This document shows, piece by piece, positions 35,037 to 43,935 of a stretch of 64,000 bases of DNA. Positions within the stretch are counted from its first letter, which is position 1, and the number at the start of each line of letters is the position of its first letter. Under the pieces are notes generated by a model. It ran no database searches. It saw only the letters and a list, made by a program, of their open reading frames with translations, and was not told the DNA's origin. Source of the stretch: Alkalihalobacterium sp048323755 (lineage in GTDB: Bacteria; Bacillota; Bacilli; Bacillales; Bacillaceae_F); assembly GCF_048323755.1 (NCBI RefSeq), contig NZ_JBLWFS010000005.1, forward strand, positions 1 through 64,000. The letters run 5' to 3'. The translations under genes and the position numbers were made by a program.

Positions 35037-35073
35037 TATGAATATAAATTCTCTGTGTATAATTTTTATGCAT
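35037..35073 (-). promoter_or_regulatory. Tandem ARG-box-like operators upstream of argG
   Basis: TATGAATATAAATTCTCT (35037-35054) matches the ARG box TNTGNATWWWWATNCANA at most defined positions. A second site at 35056-35073, read on the minus strand as ATGCATAAAAATTATACA, is a weaker match. They abut end to end over the probable argG promoter. Binding by ArgR/AhrC is inferred. Confidence 0.6.
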
Positions 35074-35285
35074 TGATGTTTTAAAAAATAAGAGGATCAA
35101 TGTCCTCTGCTGAATGAATAAATTTAAATGAAAACTAATTATTATTCATTACTTTATCAACTATCTTCCTTTTTGGCAATAGGCTAAATTAAAAAAATGT
35201 ATAATCTTTTTCTTTTTACGTTTTCACTATCTATATGTTTAAATCTCGAAAAAGTTCATGTAAAATTACTATAGGGGGTGGAGAA

Positions 35286-35600
35286 GTGGATTATCAATTT
35301 ATTTATGATGAGCGTTTAGGAATAAAGCTTCCCGACTTTGATAAAGACTGGGATGAATATACATTTTCTACACAAACAGAAATTTTACTTCAATGGGAAA
35401 AAATACGTGGAAGTATACCTGATAGAATTGCTGATTTAGAAGTATTAATTAATAAGAAACAAGCTGCACTAAATAATGAAGAGAACTTTCAAAAGTCATG
35501 TGAGTTAAATAGTGAAATCTCAGAATTAGCTTCTATTATTAATGATTTATGGATTTGGTATCGTACCAATCAAAATATAAGCGATAAAGTTCATCAATAA
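35286..35600 (+). CDS. Conserved-looking small cytoplasmic protein, unknown
   Basis: Protein of 104 residues, probably starting at GTG 35286 because AGGGGGTGGAG lies just upstream. It starts VDYQFIYDERLGIKLPDFDK (initiator read as Met) and contains LQWEKIRGSIPDRIADLE, a helical coiled segment (about 45-90) and a final NDLWIWYRTNQ. I have the impression of similar short Bacillus proteins but cannot name a family. It stands alone, divergent from argG and convergent with the EcsC-family gene. Confidence 0.7.
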   Translation: MDYQFIYDERLGIKLPDFDKDWDEYTFSTQTEILLQWEKIRGSIPDRIADLEVLINKKQAALNNEENFQKSCELNSEISELASIINDLWIWYRTNQNISDKVHQ

Positions 35601-35653
35601 CAAAGCTGAGAATACACTTGCAGAGAAAATACGAAATAATATCCTATATCCTA

Positions 35654-35686
35654 ATTGGAGTATAAATTGTAAATTTATACTCCAAT
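35654..35686. terminator. Hairpin between the 104-residue gene and the EcsC-family gene
   Basis: ATTGGAGTATAAATT and AATTTATACTCCAAT form a perfect 15-bp stem with a 3-nt loop between convergent genes. The T-run is poor in both directions, so termination efficiency is uncertain. Confidence 0.65.
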
Positions 35687-35715
35687 CTCTTCGTAATTAA
35701 GGGTACATTTTTACC

Positions 35716-36549
35716 TTAATTTCTTTCAAGTAATAACCTTTTCTGATAAAAACGCTGCGCTACTTCAGTCACTTGTCTGGAAAACTGATAGTTCATCGTT
35801 GCTCCAAAAGCCATACCGATAAGTGGTACCCCTTGAATTAATTTTTTTCGCAGTAACATGATAACCATTGCTTTTACTAATTGTCTCAATGGTTGCTGGA
35901 TCCAAGAAATGTCTGCAATTTCCTCATTTCCTGTATAAAACCACTCATCATTGTCTGCCGTCTGCACTTCGTTCCATAATGCATCCCATGCACCACCTTG
36001 TAAGTCTTTAGGAAGTGAGGCCACATGGAAAACTTTTAGCGCAATCATCATTTCTGATGGACGTTTTACATCATAGCCATAAGATAAGGCTATAAGTTGA
36101 ATGGCTCGCATATTCATTGCGATCATCGCGGGCAGGTCTATTCCTAATAAAACAATGCCTCCCATACCAGCTACCCCACCTTGCCCTAAAGACAATAAAC
36201 GTTGCTTAGCCATTTGCTGTTTGGCCATGAAGTTCAATTTTTCAATGGATAACTGTCTTATATCATGAACGTCTTCAATTTCTGCATCAAACACTTTTGC
36301 TTGTTCTAATATTCTCTCTCTTGCCTCTTCATGAAATCTTGAGTTCTGGATCATCGCATGTAAATGGAAAAGAAAGTTATCAATTGTCTCTAATACTTTG
36401 GATCGTTTTTCTTTAGCCATTTGATCGAGGCTAACATTTACCCATTTTTGATACATCATTTCAAAATCTGTAGGATCATGTTCAAAAAAAGTTTGTTCCC
36501 AACGTTCTACTTCAAGTACCAAGCGTTCTTCCTGTACCGTTAATGACAC
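35716..36549 (-). CDS. EcsC family protein
   Basis: Protein of 277 residues from GTG 36549; this start has AAAGGAG nine nt upstream and gives MSLTVQEERLVLEVERWEQ, like other family members. An upstream in-frame ATG (36591) lacks a clear RBS and would overlap the preceding gene by 52 nt. The C-terminal half has two amphipathic or hydrophobic segments, GQGGVAGMGGIVLLGIDLPA (about 122-141) and LIGMAFGATMNYQF (about 250-263). The EcsC family is named from the B. subtilis ecs locus and its function is unclear. It overlaps the stop of the Lon-like gene by 10 nt, so the two are coupled. Confidence 0.75.
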   Translation of the reverse strand: MSLTVQEERLVLEVERWEQTFFEHDPTDFEMMYQKWVNVSLDQMAKEKRSKVLETIDNFLFHLHAMIQNSRFHEEARERILEQAKVFDAEIEDVHDIRQLSIEKLNFMAKQQMAKQRLLSLGQGGVAGMGGIVLLGIDLPAMIAMNMRAIQLIALSYGYDVKRPSEMMIALKVFHVASLPKDLQGGAWDALWNEVQTADNDEWFYTGNEEIADISWIQQPLRQLVKAMVIMLLRKKLIQGVPLIGMAFGATMNYQFSRQVTEVAQRFYQKRLLLERN

Positions 36550-38993
36550 TCCTTTTGTCTCCTTTCGTTTGAACCATTTTTTCGAAACCATTTGACCATT
36601 TCATTTAATCGTCTTTCAACGCGATGATAGATCGTTCCTTCTGAGTAGCCGTGCAGTGTATCGTAGGCTCCCGCTTCATACCCAGTAAGAATTTCAATGC
36701 CTTCTTGTATCGATTGAATTGCCCAAATGGAAAACTGGTGATCTCTTACTGCTGTAACTACTTCTTCATCTAACATTAAATTTTTGACATTTTGTATCGG
36801 AATGATCACACCTTGATTTCCGGTTAAACCTTTCAATTTACATGTATAGTAAAACCCTTCAATCTTTTCATTAACACCACCAATCGGCTGTACTTCACCG
36901 AATTGGTTAACAGACCCAGTAACAGCGATCCCTTGGTTAATTGGAAGATCAGCTAAAGAAGATAAAATTCCATAGAGTTCTGTACTAGATGCGCTATCAC
37001 CGTCCACCATATCATACGACTGTTCAAATGTAATGCTAGCAGCTAAAGGTAACGGATGATCTTTGGCAAACTCACCTTGCAAGTAACCAGATAAAATAAA
37101 TAATCCCTTGGAATGAATAGGTCCGCTCAAATAAGACTCACGGTCAATATTAATAATTCCTTTTGATCCGATATACGTTCTAGCTGTAATTTTATTCGGT
37201 TGGCCAAACGTATAATTACCGGTACTTAATACAGATAAGCCATTAATTTGGCCGACCTTCTCTCCTTCTGTTTCAATCATGATCGTTCCGTCTTCGATAG
37301 ATTTGTTTATTTTTTCTTCGATTAAGTTTGAACGTTGCTTGCGTTCTTTTAGGGCTTTATCGACATGAATTGCTGTCACATACGCAGCTTCTTCTATCAC
37401 AGCCCAATAATTTGCTTCTACTAACAACTCTGTGATTTCATGAAAGCAAGTCGTTAGTTTGTTTTGATTGTTACTTAATCGAGTACTAAAATCAATTATT
37501 CTTCCAACGGCCTCTTTTGTATAATGCAATAAATTTTGAGTTTTACAATAAGTATGGATAAATGATGCATATTTCATACAATGCTCATCATTTCGTTCCA
37601 TTTCCACATCAAAATCTACTTTTACTTTAAAGAATTTTTTAAAGTCTTCATCATAAGTATAGAGCAGTCGGTAGATATCGATTGTCCCAATTAAAATCAC
37701 CTTCATTTCAACGGGGATCGACTCTGGTTTAAGCCCCGCAGAAACGACAGAACTACCGCTGTCCTCTAACAAATTCTCAATTCGCAATTCACCGGTTTTA
37801 AGCATTCGTTTTAATGCATTCCAAGAATAAGGATTTGCGAGCAGATCAGACGCCTGAAGAATAATATAACCTCCATTCGCCAAATGAAACGCACCTGGCT
37901 TCATCATTGAAAAACTAGTCATCAGCGATCCAAATGCACTTTTGAAATCAAATTTCCCAAATAGGTTCGTGTAGGTAGGATTATTTTCGTGGATGACCGG
38001 TGCCCCTTTTACCTCACTATTATCTATAAACACATTCACATGATAACGAGATTCGTCTTTTTTTTCATTTTTTTGTAATAAAGAAGTAAATAAGTCTTCT
38101 TCTTCATCCATTGGTGAGTCAATCAAGTCCTGCCAGTTTGCAATAATATCTTTTTCTAAACTCATAATATAGTCAGCCAGCTTATGTTGCCCTGAGTACT
38201 TATTTACTAACTGTTCAATATAAGGGTGGATCGTATCCAAGATTGTATTTTCTTCAAGGTCCTGAATACTTTTCTTTAAATCACGTTCTAAAAGAGCGGT
38301 TCGTCTGTTAATTTCGGTCAAACGTTTATTAAGCTCTCTCGACTTCTCAGCAATCTGTTGTTTTTGTTCATTTGAAAGATTGCGATAGGTTTCTTCCGTG
38401 TGTGCTTCTCTATTTTCATCTAGCGGTATCGCCATTAGGCTCGTTGAATTTCTTTCAATCTGAAAATATTCATTGTAAGCTAGCTCATCTAATTCTTGCC
38501 ACTCTAAGTTAATAATTTCTTCGTAATATTGAATGATATCAATTTTTGTTTGTTCAAATTCTTTACTAGAAAGCACTTTTTCTATCTCTTGGCGAACTTC
38601 AGTGATAAATTCCGTAATGTCTTGCTGAAAAATAACACCTTGACCTGGCGGTAGCGATATCGCAATCGGTTGATCTGAGTGAGCAAAATTATAAACATAA
38701 ATCCAGTCTGATGGTGTCGATTTTGTAGCAGCAACTTCTTTTACCTTTGATCTTGCAAACGTTGTTTTGCCAGTACCACTTGGCCCTACTAAAAATAAGT
38801 TGTATCCTTCTTGTTTAACGGTTAACCCAAAATCAATCGCTTGAACCGCCCTTTCTTGTCCGATCATTTCCCCTGTTAAACTGCCTGCTTCTGCTGTCGT
38901 TTCGAATGGGAATTGGCTTGGGTCCATACGATTTGTTAATTGATCAGATGTTAACTTTCTTTTCTCTATTTTTTCTAGCGATACTCGGTTCAT
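36540..38993 (-). CDS. Lon-like AAA+ protease (AAA_32/LonC type)
   Basis: ATP-dependent protease-like protein of 817 residues. Walker A is GPSGTGKT (70-77). A long helical insert (about 150-300) follows, then the remaining AAA part with IILQASDLL and ALKRMLKTGELRIEN. The Lon proteolytic domain (about 600-790) has the Ser-Lys dyad: Ser667 in DGDSASS and Lys710 in GGVNEKIEG, 43 residues apart as in E. coli Lon. The N-terminal substrate domain of classical Lon is missing. It lies 29 nt after a YhaM-like HD gene and overlaps an EcsC-family gene. Substrates are unknown. Confidence 0.85.
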   Translation of the reverse strand: MNRVSLEKIEKRKLTSDQLTNRMDPSQFPFETTAEAGSLTGEMIGQERAVQAIDFGLTVKQEGYNLFLVGPSGTGKTTFARSKVKEVAATKSTPSDWIYVYNFAHSDQPIAISLPPGQGVIFQQDITEFITEVRQEIEKVLSSKEFEQTKIDIIQYYEEIINLEWQELDELAYNEYFQIERNSTSLMAIPLDENREAHTEETYRNLSNEQKQQIAEKSRELNKRLTEINRRTALLERDLKKSIQDLEENTILDTIHPYIEQLVNKYSGQHKLADYIMSLEKDIIANWQDLIDSPMDEEEDLFTSLLQKNEKKDESRYHVNVFIDNSEVKGAPVIHENNPTYTNLFGKFDFKSAFGSLMTSFSMMKPGAFHLANGGYIILQASDLLANPYSWNALKRMLKTGELRIENLLEDSGSSVVSAGLKPESIPVEMKVILIGTIDIYRLLYTYDEDFKKFFKVKVDFDVEMERNDEHCMKYASFIHTYCKTQNLLHYTKEAVGRIIDFSTRLSNNQNKLTTCFHEITELLVEANYWAVIEEAAYVTAIHVDKALKERKQRSNLIEEKINKSIEDGTIMIETEGEKVGQINGLSVLSTGNYTFGQPNKITARTYIGSKGIINIDRESYLSGPIHSKGLFILSGYLQGEFAKDHPLPLAASITFEQSYDMVDGDSASSTELYGILSSLADLPINQGIAVTGSVNQFGEVQPIGGVNEKIEGFYYTCKLKGLTGNQGVIIPIQNVKNLMLDEEVVTAVRDHQFSIWAIQSIQEGIEILTGYEAGAYDTLHGYSEGTIYHRVERRLNEMVKWFRKNGSNERRQKECH

Positions 38994-39022
38994 CCCCTGT
39001 TCCCCCTCAGTTGTCGTCCAAT

Positions 39023-39958
39023 TTACTTACGATTCGTGTACATTCTCCTCTTAAACATCGGTGAAAATGTCCAATCTTCATTGGCGTCAGTTCCTATCAT
39101 AAAAAGAGCATTCAATTGATTATCTAGTTTATTAATATGTTGAAAAAATATGGCTTCTGCTGTTTTGCTGCTTACCCCGCTTTGCAGGCTATCATTCACG
39201 TGACTAGATAAAATACAATGCTTTACTGCTAAAACTTCGGTATCGTCTGTCGAAATTCCTGCTTCTATGGCTCCTTCTAATATCATTTCTATACTTAAGA
39301 CAACATGACCAATTAATTCACCATTCGTTGTATAGTCTGGTACAACCGGATCACTTAATGCTTTTGTTTTTCCGATATCATGTAAAATACAGACTGCCAT
39401 AATGACATCTTTATTTATTTGCGGGTATACTTGTAAGAGTTGGGCTGAGGCATGACAAAGTGTAACAATATGCTCGAGTAACCCAGCATAATAAGCATGA
39501 TGATATTGCTTCGCTGCAGGAATGGTCGTTAACTTTTCGCGGACCTCTTTCTTCCTTAACAGTGTCTTTACTAGTTCTCGAAGCGTTTCACTGTCAATGT
39601 CTTCAATAAACATCCGTAACTCTTGCCACAAATCTTCACGTGGAATATTCGCATGATTTAATAGATCATTAATTTCAATCTCGTCTTCTTCCGTCACTAA
39701 ACGAACCCGCTGGATCGTTAATTGTCGCTGCCCTCGATAAAATGTAATAAGGCCATCCACTTTAATAAGTGCTCGCTTAAGCAACCATTCCTTCTCTTTT
39801 TCCGTTACGTCCCATAATTTTGCTCGTATGATTCCATCCTTATTACTTAAAGTGAGAGATATATATTCGCTTCCATTCGTCGCAATGCTCGTTTCACGTT
39901 CTCTCACGATGAAAAATTCGACGACACGTTCTCCTTCTTGTTTGTTCATCCAGGTCAA
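39023..39958 (-). CDS. YhaM-like OB-fold / HD-domain protein, probable 3'-5' exonuclease
   Basis: Protein of 311 residues with the plan of B. subtilis YhaM, a 3'-5' exonuclease: an N-terminal OB fold (about 12-95, with GIIRAKLWDV and YRGQRQLTIQ) and an HD domain (about 145-300). Metal ligands visible are His163 (LLEHIV), His193-Asp194 in ILHDIGK, His in IGHVVLS, and HCILSSH. The start TTG at 39958 has GGGAGAG nine nt upstream; an ATG at 39949 is 18 nt away and less likely. Similarity to YhaM is moderate, so it may be a paralogue. First gene of a block with the Lon-like and EcsC-family genes. Confidence 0.75.
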   Translation of the reverse strand: MTWMNKQEGERVVEFFIVRERETSIATNGSEYISLTLSNKDGIIRAKLWDVTEKEKEWLLKRALIKVDGLITFYRGQRQLTIQRVRLVTEEDEIEINDLLNHANIPREDLWQELRMFIEDIDSETLRELVKTLLRKKEVREKLTTIPAAKQYHHAYYAGLLEHIVTLCHASAQLLQVYPQINKDVIMAVCILHDIGKTKALSDPVVPDYTTNGELIGHVVLSIEMILEGAIEAGISTDDTEVLAVKHCILSSHVNDSLQSGVSSKTAEAIFFQHINKLDNQLNALFMIGTDANEDWTFSPMFKRRMYTNRK

Positions 39959-40139
39959 TTATGAACACTCTCCCAATAATTCTAAGTTACTTCCATTGTA
40001 TGCGATCTATATCGTGAATAAAAGTTTTTTACGTTTGGATAAAAGGGCGGCATTTCATTAAAGAAAGGGGGAATATTTGCTGATCGAGAAATGTGGTTTC
40101 GAAGAAGGGCTTGCGTAAGTGATTGGAGTCAAAAGAAAA

Positions 40140-40323
40140 GGGTGTTTTCGTAAACTTTATTGCTATTGGACCGTTTTTTGAATATAAATCAGCCCTAATG
40201 GATAAATTCATTTATCCATCTGGCTGATTTATATTCAAAAGCTTCACGCTAAAGCGTGAAGAACCAAGCTTGCGCTTGGTTACGGTCCAATAGCTAAAAG
40301 CAACATTCTTATAGAAAAGAGCC
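40140..40323 (+). repeat. Full-length (184-bp) copy of the ATTGGACCG repeat element
   Basis: Same length and layout as 32241-32424: outer inverted arms ending in ATTGGACCG/CGGTCCAAT, then hairpins CAGCC...GGCTG, CTTCACGC/GCGTGAAG and AACCAAGC/GCTTGGTT. Seven substitutions were counted by eye. It lies in the 39959-40376 gap, with no gene, upstream of the YhaM-like gene and downstream of ackA. The close similarity suggests recent spread or gene conversion. Confidence 0.9.
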
Positions 40324-40327
40324 AAAG

Positions 40328-40361
40328 AAAAAGAGGCTAACCATTTGAATGGGACGCCTCT
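40328..40361 (-). terminator. Terminator of ackA
   Basis: On the minus strand AAGAGGCGTCCCATT and ATGGTTAGCCTCTT form an imperfect stem followed by TTTC; it lies 16 nt past the ackA stop. Confidence 0.75.
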
Positions 40362-40376
40362 TGAAACTGAATATTA

Positions 40377-41564
40377 TTATTGTGATAATCTCATTGTATC
40401 TCTTGCAATCATCACTTCTTCGTTTGTCGGGATGATTAGTACTTTTACAGGTGAATGTGGATAATTGATAAAAGCTTCTTTTCCTCTTACTTTATTTAAT
40501 GTCGGGTCCCAGTACACACCCATGAATTCTAATCCACGAAGTACGCGTTCGCGAATGACATCACTGTTTTCACCAATCCCTGCTGTAAAGATGATTGCGT
40601 CGACACCGTTCATACGAGCCGCATAAGAACCAATATATTTATGAATTCGTGAAGTAAATACTTCTAGAGCCAATTCAGCACGTTCATTACCGTTTTCCGC
40701 TTCTTGCTCAATATCTCGAAGATCACTTGAAAAACCAGAAACCCCAAGCATCCCGCTGTTTTTATTTAATACATCTAACACTTCTTGAGCTGTCTTCCCT
40801 GTCTTCTCCATAATGTACGGAATTAGCGCAGGATCAATATTACCAGAACGCGTTCCCATCGTTACCCCTGCTAGAGGTGTAAAGCCCATCGATGTATCAA
40901 TTGATCTACCTCCATCAATTGCAGCAATACTTGCTCCATTTCCTAAATGACAAGAAATTAAACGAATTTGTTCTAACGGACGGTCAAGTAATTCTGCAGC
41001 ACGTTCGGATACATATTTGTGTGATGTCCCGTGGAAACCGTATTTACGAATGCCGTATTCTTTGTAGTAATCGTAAGGTAAGCTATATAGAAATGATTTT
41101 TCCGGCATCGTTTGGTGGAAAGCTGTATCAAACACACCAACTGCTGGTACATTCGGTAAAACTTCTTTAAAAGCTTTTACTCCGACAATATTAGCTGGGT
41201 TATGTAATGGTGCTAGTTCAGAAACTTCCTCAATTCCAGCTAATACTTCATCTGTTATTAGAACTGAGTCATTAAATTTTTCACCGCCATGTACGATGCG
41301 ATGACCAATTCCTTCAATTTCATCTAATGACGAAATAATGCCAAGAGTTGTTAACTTATCAAGTAACATTTTTACAGCAAACGAATGGTCCGGGATATCT
41401 GTTGTTTCTTTTTTCTTATCACCGTCAACCTCAATTGTAAAAATACTATCACCTAAACCTATTCTCTCAACGATACCTTTCGTTAACACTGTCTCTTCTG
41501 GCATCTCTAATAATTGAAACTTTAGTGAGGAACTACCTGCATTGATTGCTATTATCTTTGCCAT
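40377..41564 (-). CDS. ackA: Acetate kinase
   Basis: Interconverts acetyl phosphate + ADP and acetate + ATP in overflow metabolism. It has 395 residues, the same length as B. subtilis AckA, when started at ATG 41564 (MAKIIAINAGSSSLKFQ); the in-frame TTG at 41573 is too near the AAAGGAG. Motifs: NAGSSSLKF (8-16), HRIVHGGEKF (about 84-93), HGTSHKYVS and LGNGASIAAI, and the GIGENSD segment near the C-terminus. Single gene. Confidence 0.95.
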   Translation of the reverse strand: MAKIIAINAGSSSLKFQLLEMPEETVLTKGIVERIGLGDSIFTIEVDGDKKKETTDIPDHSFAVKMLLDKLTTLGIISSLDEIEGIGHRIVHGGEKFNDSVLITDEVLAGIEEVSELAPLHNPANIVGVKAFKEVLPNVPAVGVFDTAFHQTMPEKSFLYSLPYDYYKEYGIRKYGFHGTSHKYVSERAAELLDRPLEQIRLISCHLGNGASIAAIDGGRSIDTSMGFTPLAGVTMGTRSGNIDPALIPYIMEKTGKTAQEVLDVLNKNSGMLGVSGFSSDLRDIEQEAENGNERAELALEVFTSRIHKYIGSYAARMNGVDAIIFTAGIGENSDVIRERVLRGLEFMGVYWDPTLNKVRGKEAFINYPHSPVKVLIIPTNEEVMIARDTMRLSQ

Positions 41565-41988
41565 TATTATCAACCGCTCCTTTTATTTGTACTGAGTTAA
41601 TCATTATCACTCATTATCTATAATCAAGTTCTTAATCGTTGGTCATGAGTTGGTAATCCTAGACTAATAATCATATGATGACCATACCTATTTAAACATT
41701 GAAATTCAGTATTTTCAACTACATCTACTAAAGTCTTTAAATTCAGAAATGAATACGCTTTTCTTTTTAAAGAGTAACCCATCATTAATGTAACCGAATG
41801 TGAAGTTTATTATGTTGAAAAATTCTTAGAATGCGCATGTTACGAAAAGAAAGGCCCCTTGAGGTATTTGACTTGAAAGCCATGAATAACTAATCCCATG
41901 GTTTCGTGAACATCAAATATCAAGGAGCCTCTATTATTTTTTTACATCGATCTATTATTTTTTAGGGTATCTAGCGATTTTGGAAATT
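41565..41988. other. Intergenic region ytxK / ackA
   Basis: The region of 424 bp has no gene that I can see. It should hold the ackA promoter. A clear CcpA cre site, known upstream of B. subtilis ackA, was not found by eye. The hairpin at 41852-41930 occupies its ytxK-proximal part. Confidence 0.5.
41852..41930. terminator. Long imperfect hairpin downstream of ytxK
   Basis: AGGCCCCTTGAGGTATTTGA pairs with TCAAATATCAAGGAGCCT, and an inner GAAAGCCATG/CCATGGTTTC stem continues, giving a structure of about 79 nt. T-rich sequence follows on both strands. It can act as the ytxK terminator, but the length is unusual. Confidence 0.6.
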
Positions 41989-42984
41989 TTACGACAGATT
42001 TAATTCCTCTTTAAACCAACGATCAATTTGCTTTAACATATCTGCCAATGCGTCTTGACGTGAAAAAGATGGCATTTCTGCGAGTAAAGCTTGGCGTGGT
42101 TGAATTGCATTTGGCCCCTTTTTCTGCAGGATTAAAATGCTTTTTCCAGATTGTGCGTTTTTAAACATCGTCGGCGGCAATTGTAATAAGCCTAAGATGA
42201 TTGATTTTTCTTTTAAGTAAGCATTAAGTGCCGGTGATTGATCACTTTCAAATAAGAAGTTAGGAACCAGAAAGATGAGATAGCCATCTTCTCTTGTCAA
42301 CTCTAGTGATTTTTCAATCATTAAGTGGTGAACGAACGACCGGCCTTCTTTTGCCTTCAACTCATAATCAGCTGCAATGTCTTCGTTTGGATAATACCCT
42401 ACTGGTAAATCCGATATCATTACATCTACAGGCGCTAAGCTTAACGGGCGAATACTATCTTGGTGGTACAGTTCAATTTCTTGTTGTTGTAAATTCGCAC
42501 TGACAAACGCTAAATGTAATAGTGTTTCATCCGCTTCTAATCCGTAGCTTTTCGACTGCTTAGGAAGCCCATTCATAACAGCCGTTAGTAGGTTTCCTGT
42601 ACCCACAGCTGGGTCGCCTATTGTAACTTCTTTCATTTTGCTCGTCACTTTGTTCACTAAATAACTGATAAAAACGGCTACGGTATCCGGCGTAAGAGCA
42701 TGATTTGGTTGGGTCGCTTCTTTCATACCTTTTAGGACCGCTAACTGTAGTGCTTTTCGCACCTCTTCCTTATGTAATGATTCTACATCGACTTGTTCTA
42801 AACGTTGCTTTAATTGCTTTTTCGTAGAAGAAGTGAGTTCTTGCACGACTTCACCTTGAAATAGATTTTCTCCAGCTTCCGCTAAAGCTTCTAAGTAAGT
42901 AACGTCAAGCTCTTCTTTTAATAATTCCGCACTCTCATCTATAACCACGAATAGTTTTTCTAAATTAGTTTTTGCTTCTAACAT
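41989..42984 (-). CDS. ytxK: Class I SAM methyltransferase YtxK
   Basis: Methyltransferase-fold protein of 331 residues related to N6-adenine DNA methylases of the HsdM type. A helical N-terminal region (about 1-95) is followed by motif I DPAVGTGN (124-131). The position of the NPPY catalytic motif has SDLPVGYY (191-198), with Asp-Leu-Pro in place of Asn-Pro-Pro. A segment LTREDGYLIFLVPNFLFE follows. The B. subtilis orthologue is uncharacterised and lies beside ackA and tpx, as here. Substrate unknown; no restriction partner is adjacent. Confidence 0.88.
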   Translation of the reverse strand: MLEAKTNLEKLFVVIDESAELLKEELDVTYLEALAEAGENLFQGEVVQELTSSTKKQLKQRLEQVDVESLHKEEVRKALQLAVLKGMKEATQPNHALTPDTVAVFISYLVNKVTSKMKEVTIGDPAVGTGNLLTAVMNGLPKQSKSYGLEADETLLHLAFVSANLQQQEIELYHQDSIRPLSLAPVDVMISDLPVGYYPNEDIAADYELKAKEGRSFVHHLMIEKSLELTREDGYLIFLVPNFLFESDQSPALNAYLKEKSIILGLLQLPPTMFKNAQSGKSILILQKKGPNAIQPRQALLAEMPSFSRQDALADMLKQIDRWFKEELNLS

Positions 42985-43173
42985 GATTTCTCCCCCGTTC
43001 TATTTTTTGCCCATTCGTATATTCTAGCAAAAACATTCAAATAATAAACCTTTTGTGGAGGATTTTTTAATATTGTACGGGATTATTTTCTAAAAAGAGA
43101 TTTTATAATTGAACTTTCTTTTCATTCCATAGAACAAAATAAGTTCGGTGTAAGCTAGTTCCGTCGCTTACAG

Positions 43174-43204
43174 CAAAAAAGAGGCTGATGAACTCAGCCT
43201 CTTC
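43174..43204 (-). terminator. Terminator of tpx
   Basis: On the minus strand AGAGGCTGA-GTTCA-TCAGCCTCT is followed by TTTTTT. It lies 15 nt past the tpx stop. Confidence 0.92.
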
Positions 43205-43218
43205 TGCTTTATGTGTTA

Positions 43219-43719
43219 TTATTGAGCTGCTTTTACAGCTTCGATTGCTGCTTCGTAGTTTGGATGGTTTGTTGCTTCTGAAACATATTCTACATATGTT
43301 ACTTTATCGTTAGCATCAATGACAAACACTGCGCGAGCTAATAAACGAAGCTCTTCGATTGCAACACCGTATGCTTTACCGAAAGATAAGTCACGGTGGT
43401 CAGAAACCGTTTGAAGGTTTTCAATACCTGCTGCAGCGCACCAGCGTTTTTGAGCGAAAGGTAGGTCAACACTTACTGTTAAAACTTGTACATCACCTAG
43501 ACCCGCTGCTTCTTCATTAAATCGACGTGTTTGTTGATCACAAACTCCAGTGTCAACAGATGGTACTACACTGATTAAACGGACTTTCCCTTTGCTGTCT
43601 GCTAATGTTACCGGAGATAAGTCGTTAGCAAGTACTGTGAAATCTGGTGCCGTATCCCCAACGTTTACTTCGTTACCTACTAATGTTACTGGGTTACCTT
43701 TAAATGTTACGTTTGCCAT
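43219..43719 (-). CDS. tpx: Thiol peroxidase
   Basis: Atypical 2-Cys peroxiredoxin that reduces peroxides with thioredoxin. It has 166 residues from ATG 43719 (GGGAGGAAAATTTATT upstream; MANVTFKGNPVTL is the family start). Peroxidatic Cys60 lies in SVDTGVCDQQTRRF and resolving Cys94 in KRWCAAAG; conserved Arg is in LARAVFVID. Single gene between terminators. Confidence 0.95.
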   Translation of the reverse strand: MANVTFKGNPVTLVGNEVNVGDTAPDFTVLANDLSPVTLADSKGKVRLISVVPSVDTGVCDQQTRRFNEEAAGLGDVQVLTVSVDLPFAQKRWCAAAGIENLQTVSDHRDLSFGKAYGVAIEELRLLARAVFVIDANDKVTYVEYVSEATNHPNYEAAIEAVKAAQ

Positions 43720-43892
43720 AATAAATTTTCCTCCCTTAGTTATTAACATATGTACAGTGTTAATCATAATTTTTTTTAGCAATATTTTCAACCTATTTGT
43801 ATTTCTACACGTTTGTCTTAATCCCTGCTTCAAGAGCCCTACAAAAAAAGCTAATCCTAAAAATTCATTTTTAAGTGAATATTGACTCCACC

Positions 43893-43924
43893 AAAAAACG
43901 AGAGGTCACAACGTACCCCTCGTT
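43893..43924 (-). terminator. Terminator of ytfI-ytfJ
   Basis: On the minus strand ACGAGGGG and CCTCTCGT pair around a nine-base loop, followed by TTTTTT, about 12 nt past the ytfJ stop. Confidence 0.85.
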
Positions 43925-43935
43925 ACTAACTCTTT

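Noticed and set aside
36550..36591. Extended N-terminus of the EcsC-family protein starting at 36591
   Set aside because: The longer start lacks a good RBS and would overlap the Lon-like gene by 52 nt, whereas GTG at 36549 has AAAGGAG at nine nt and matches the family start.
41750..41763. cre-like sequence upstream of ackA
   Set aside because: TGAATACGCTTTTC matches only part of the CcpA consensus and fails at several key bases.
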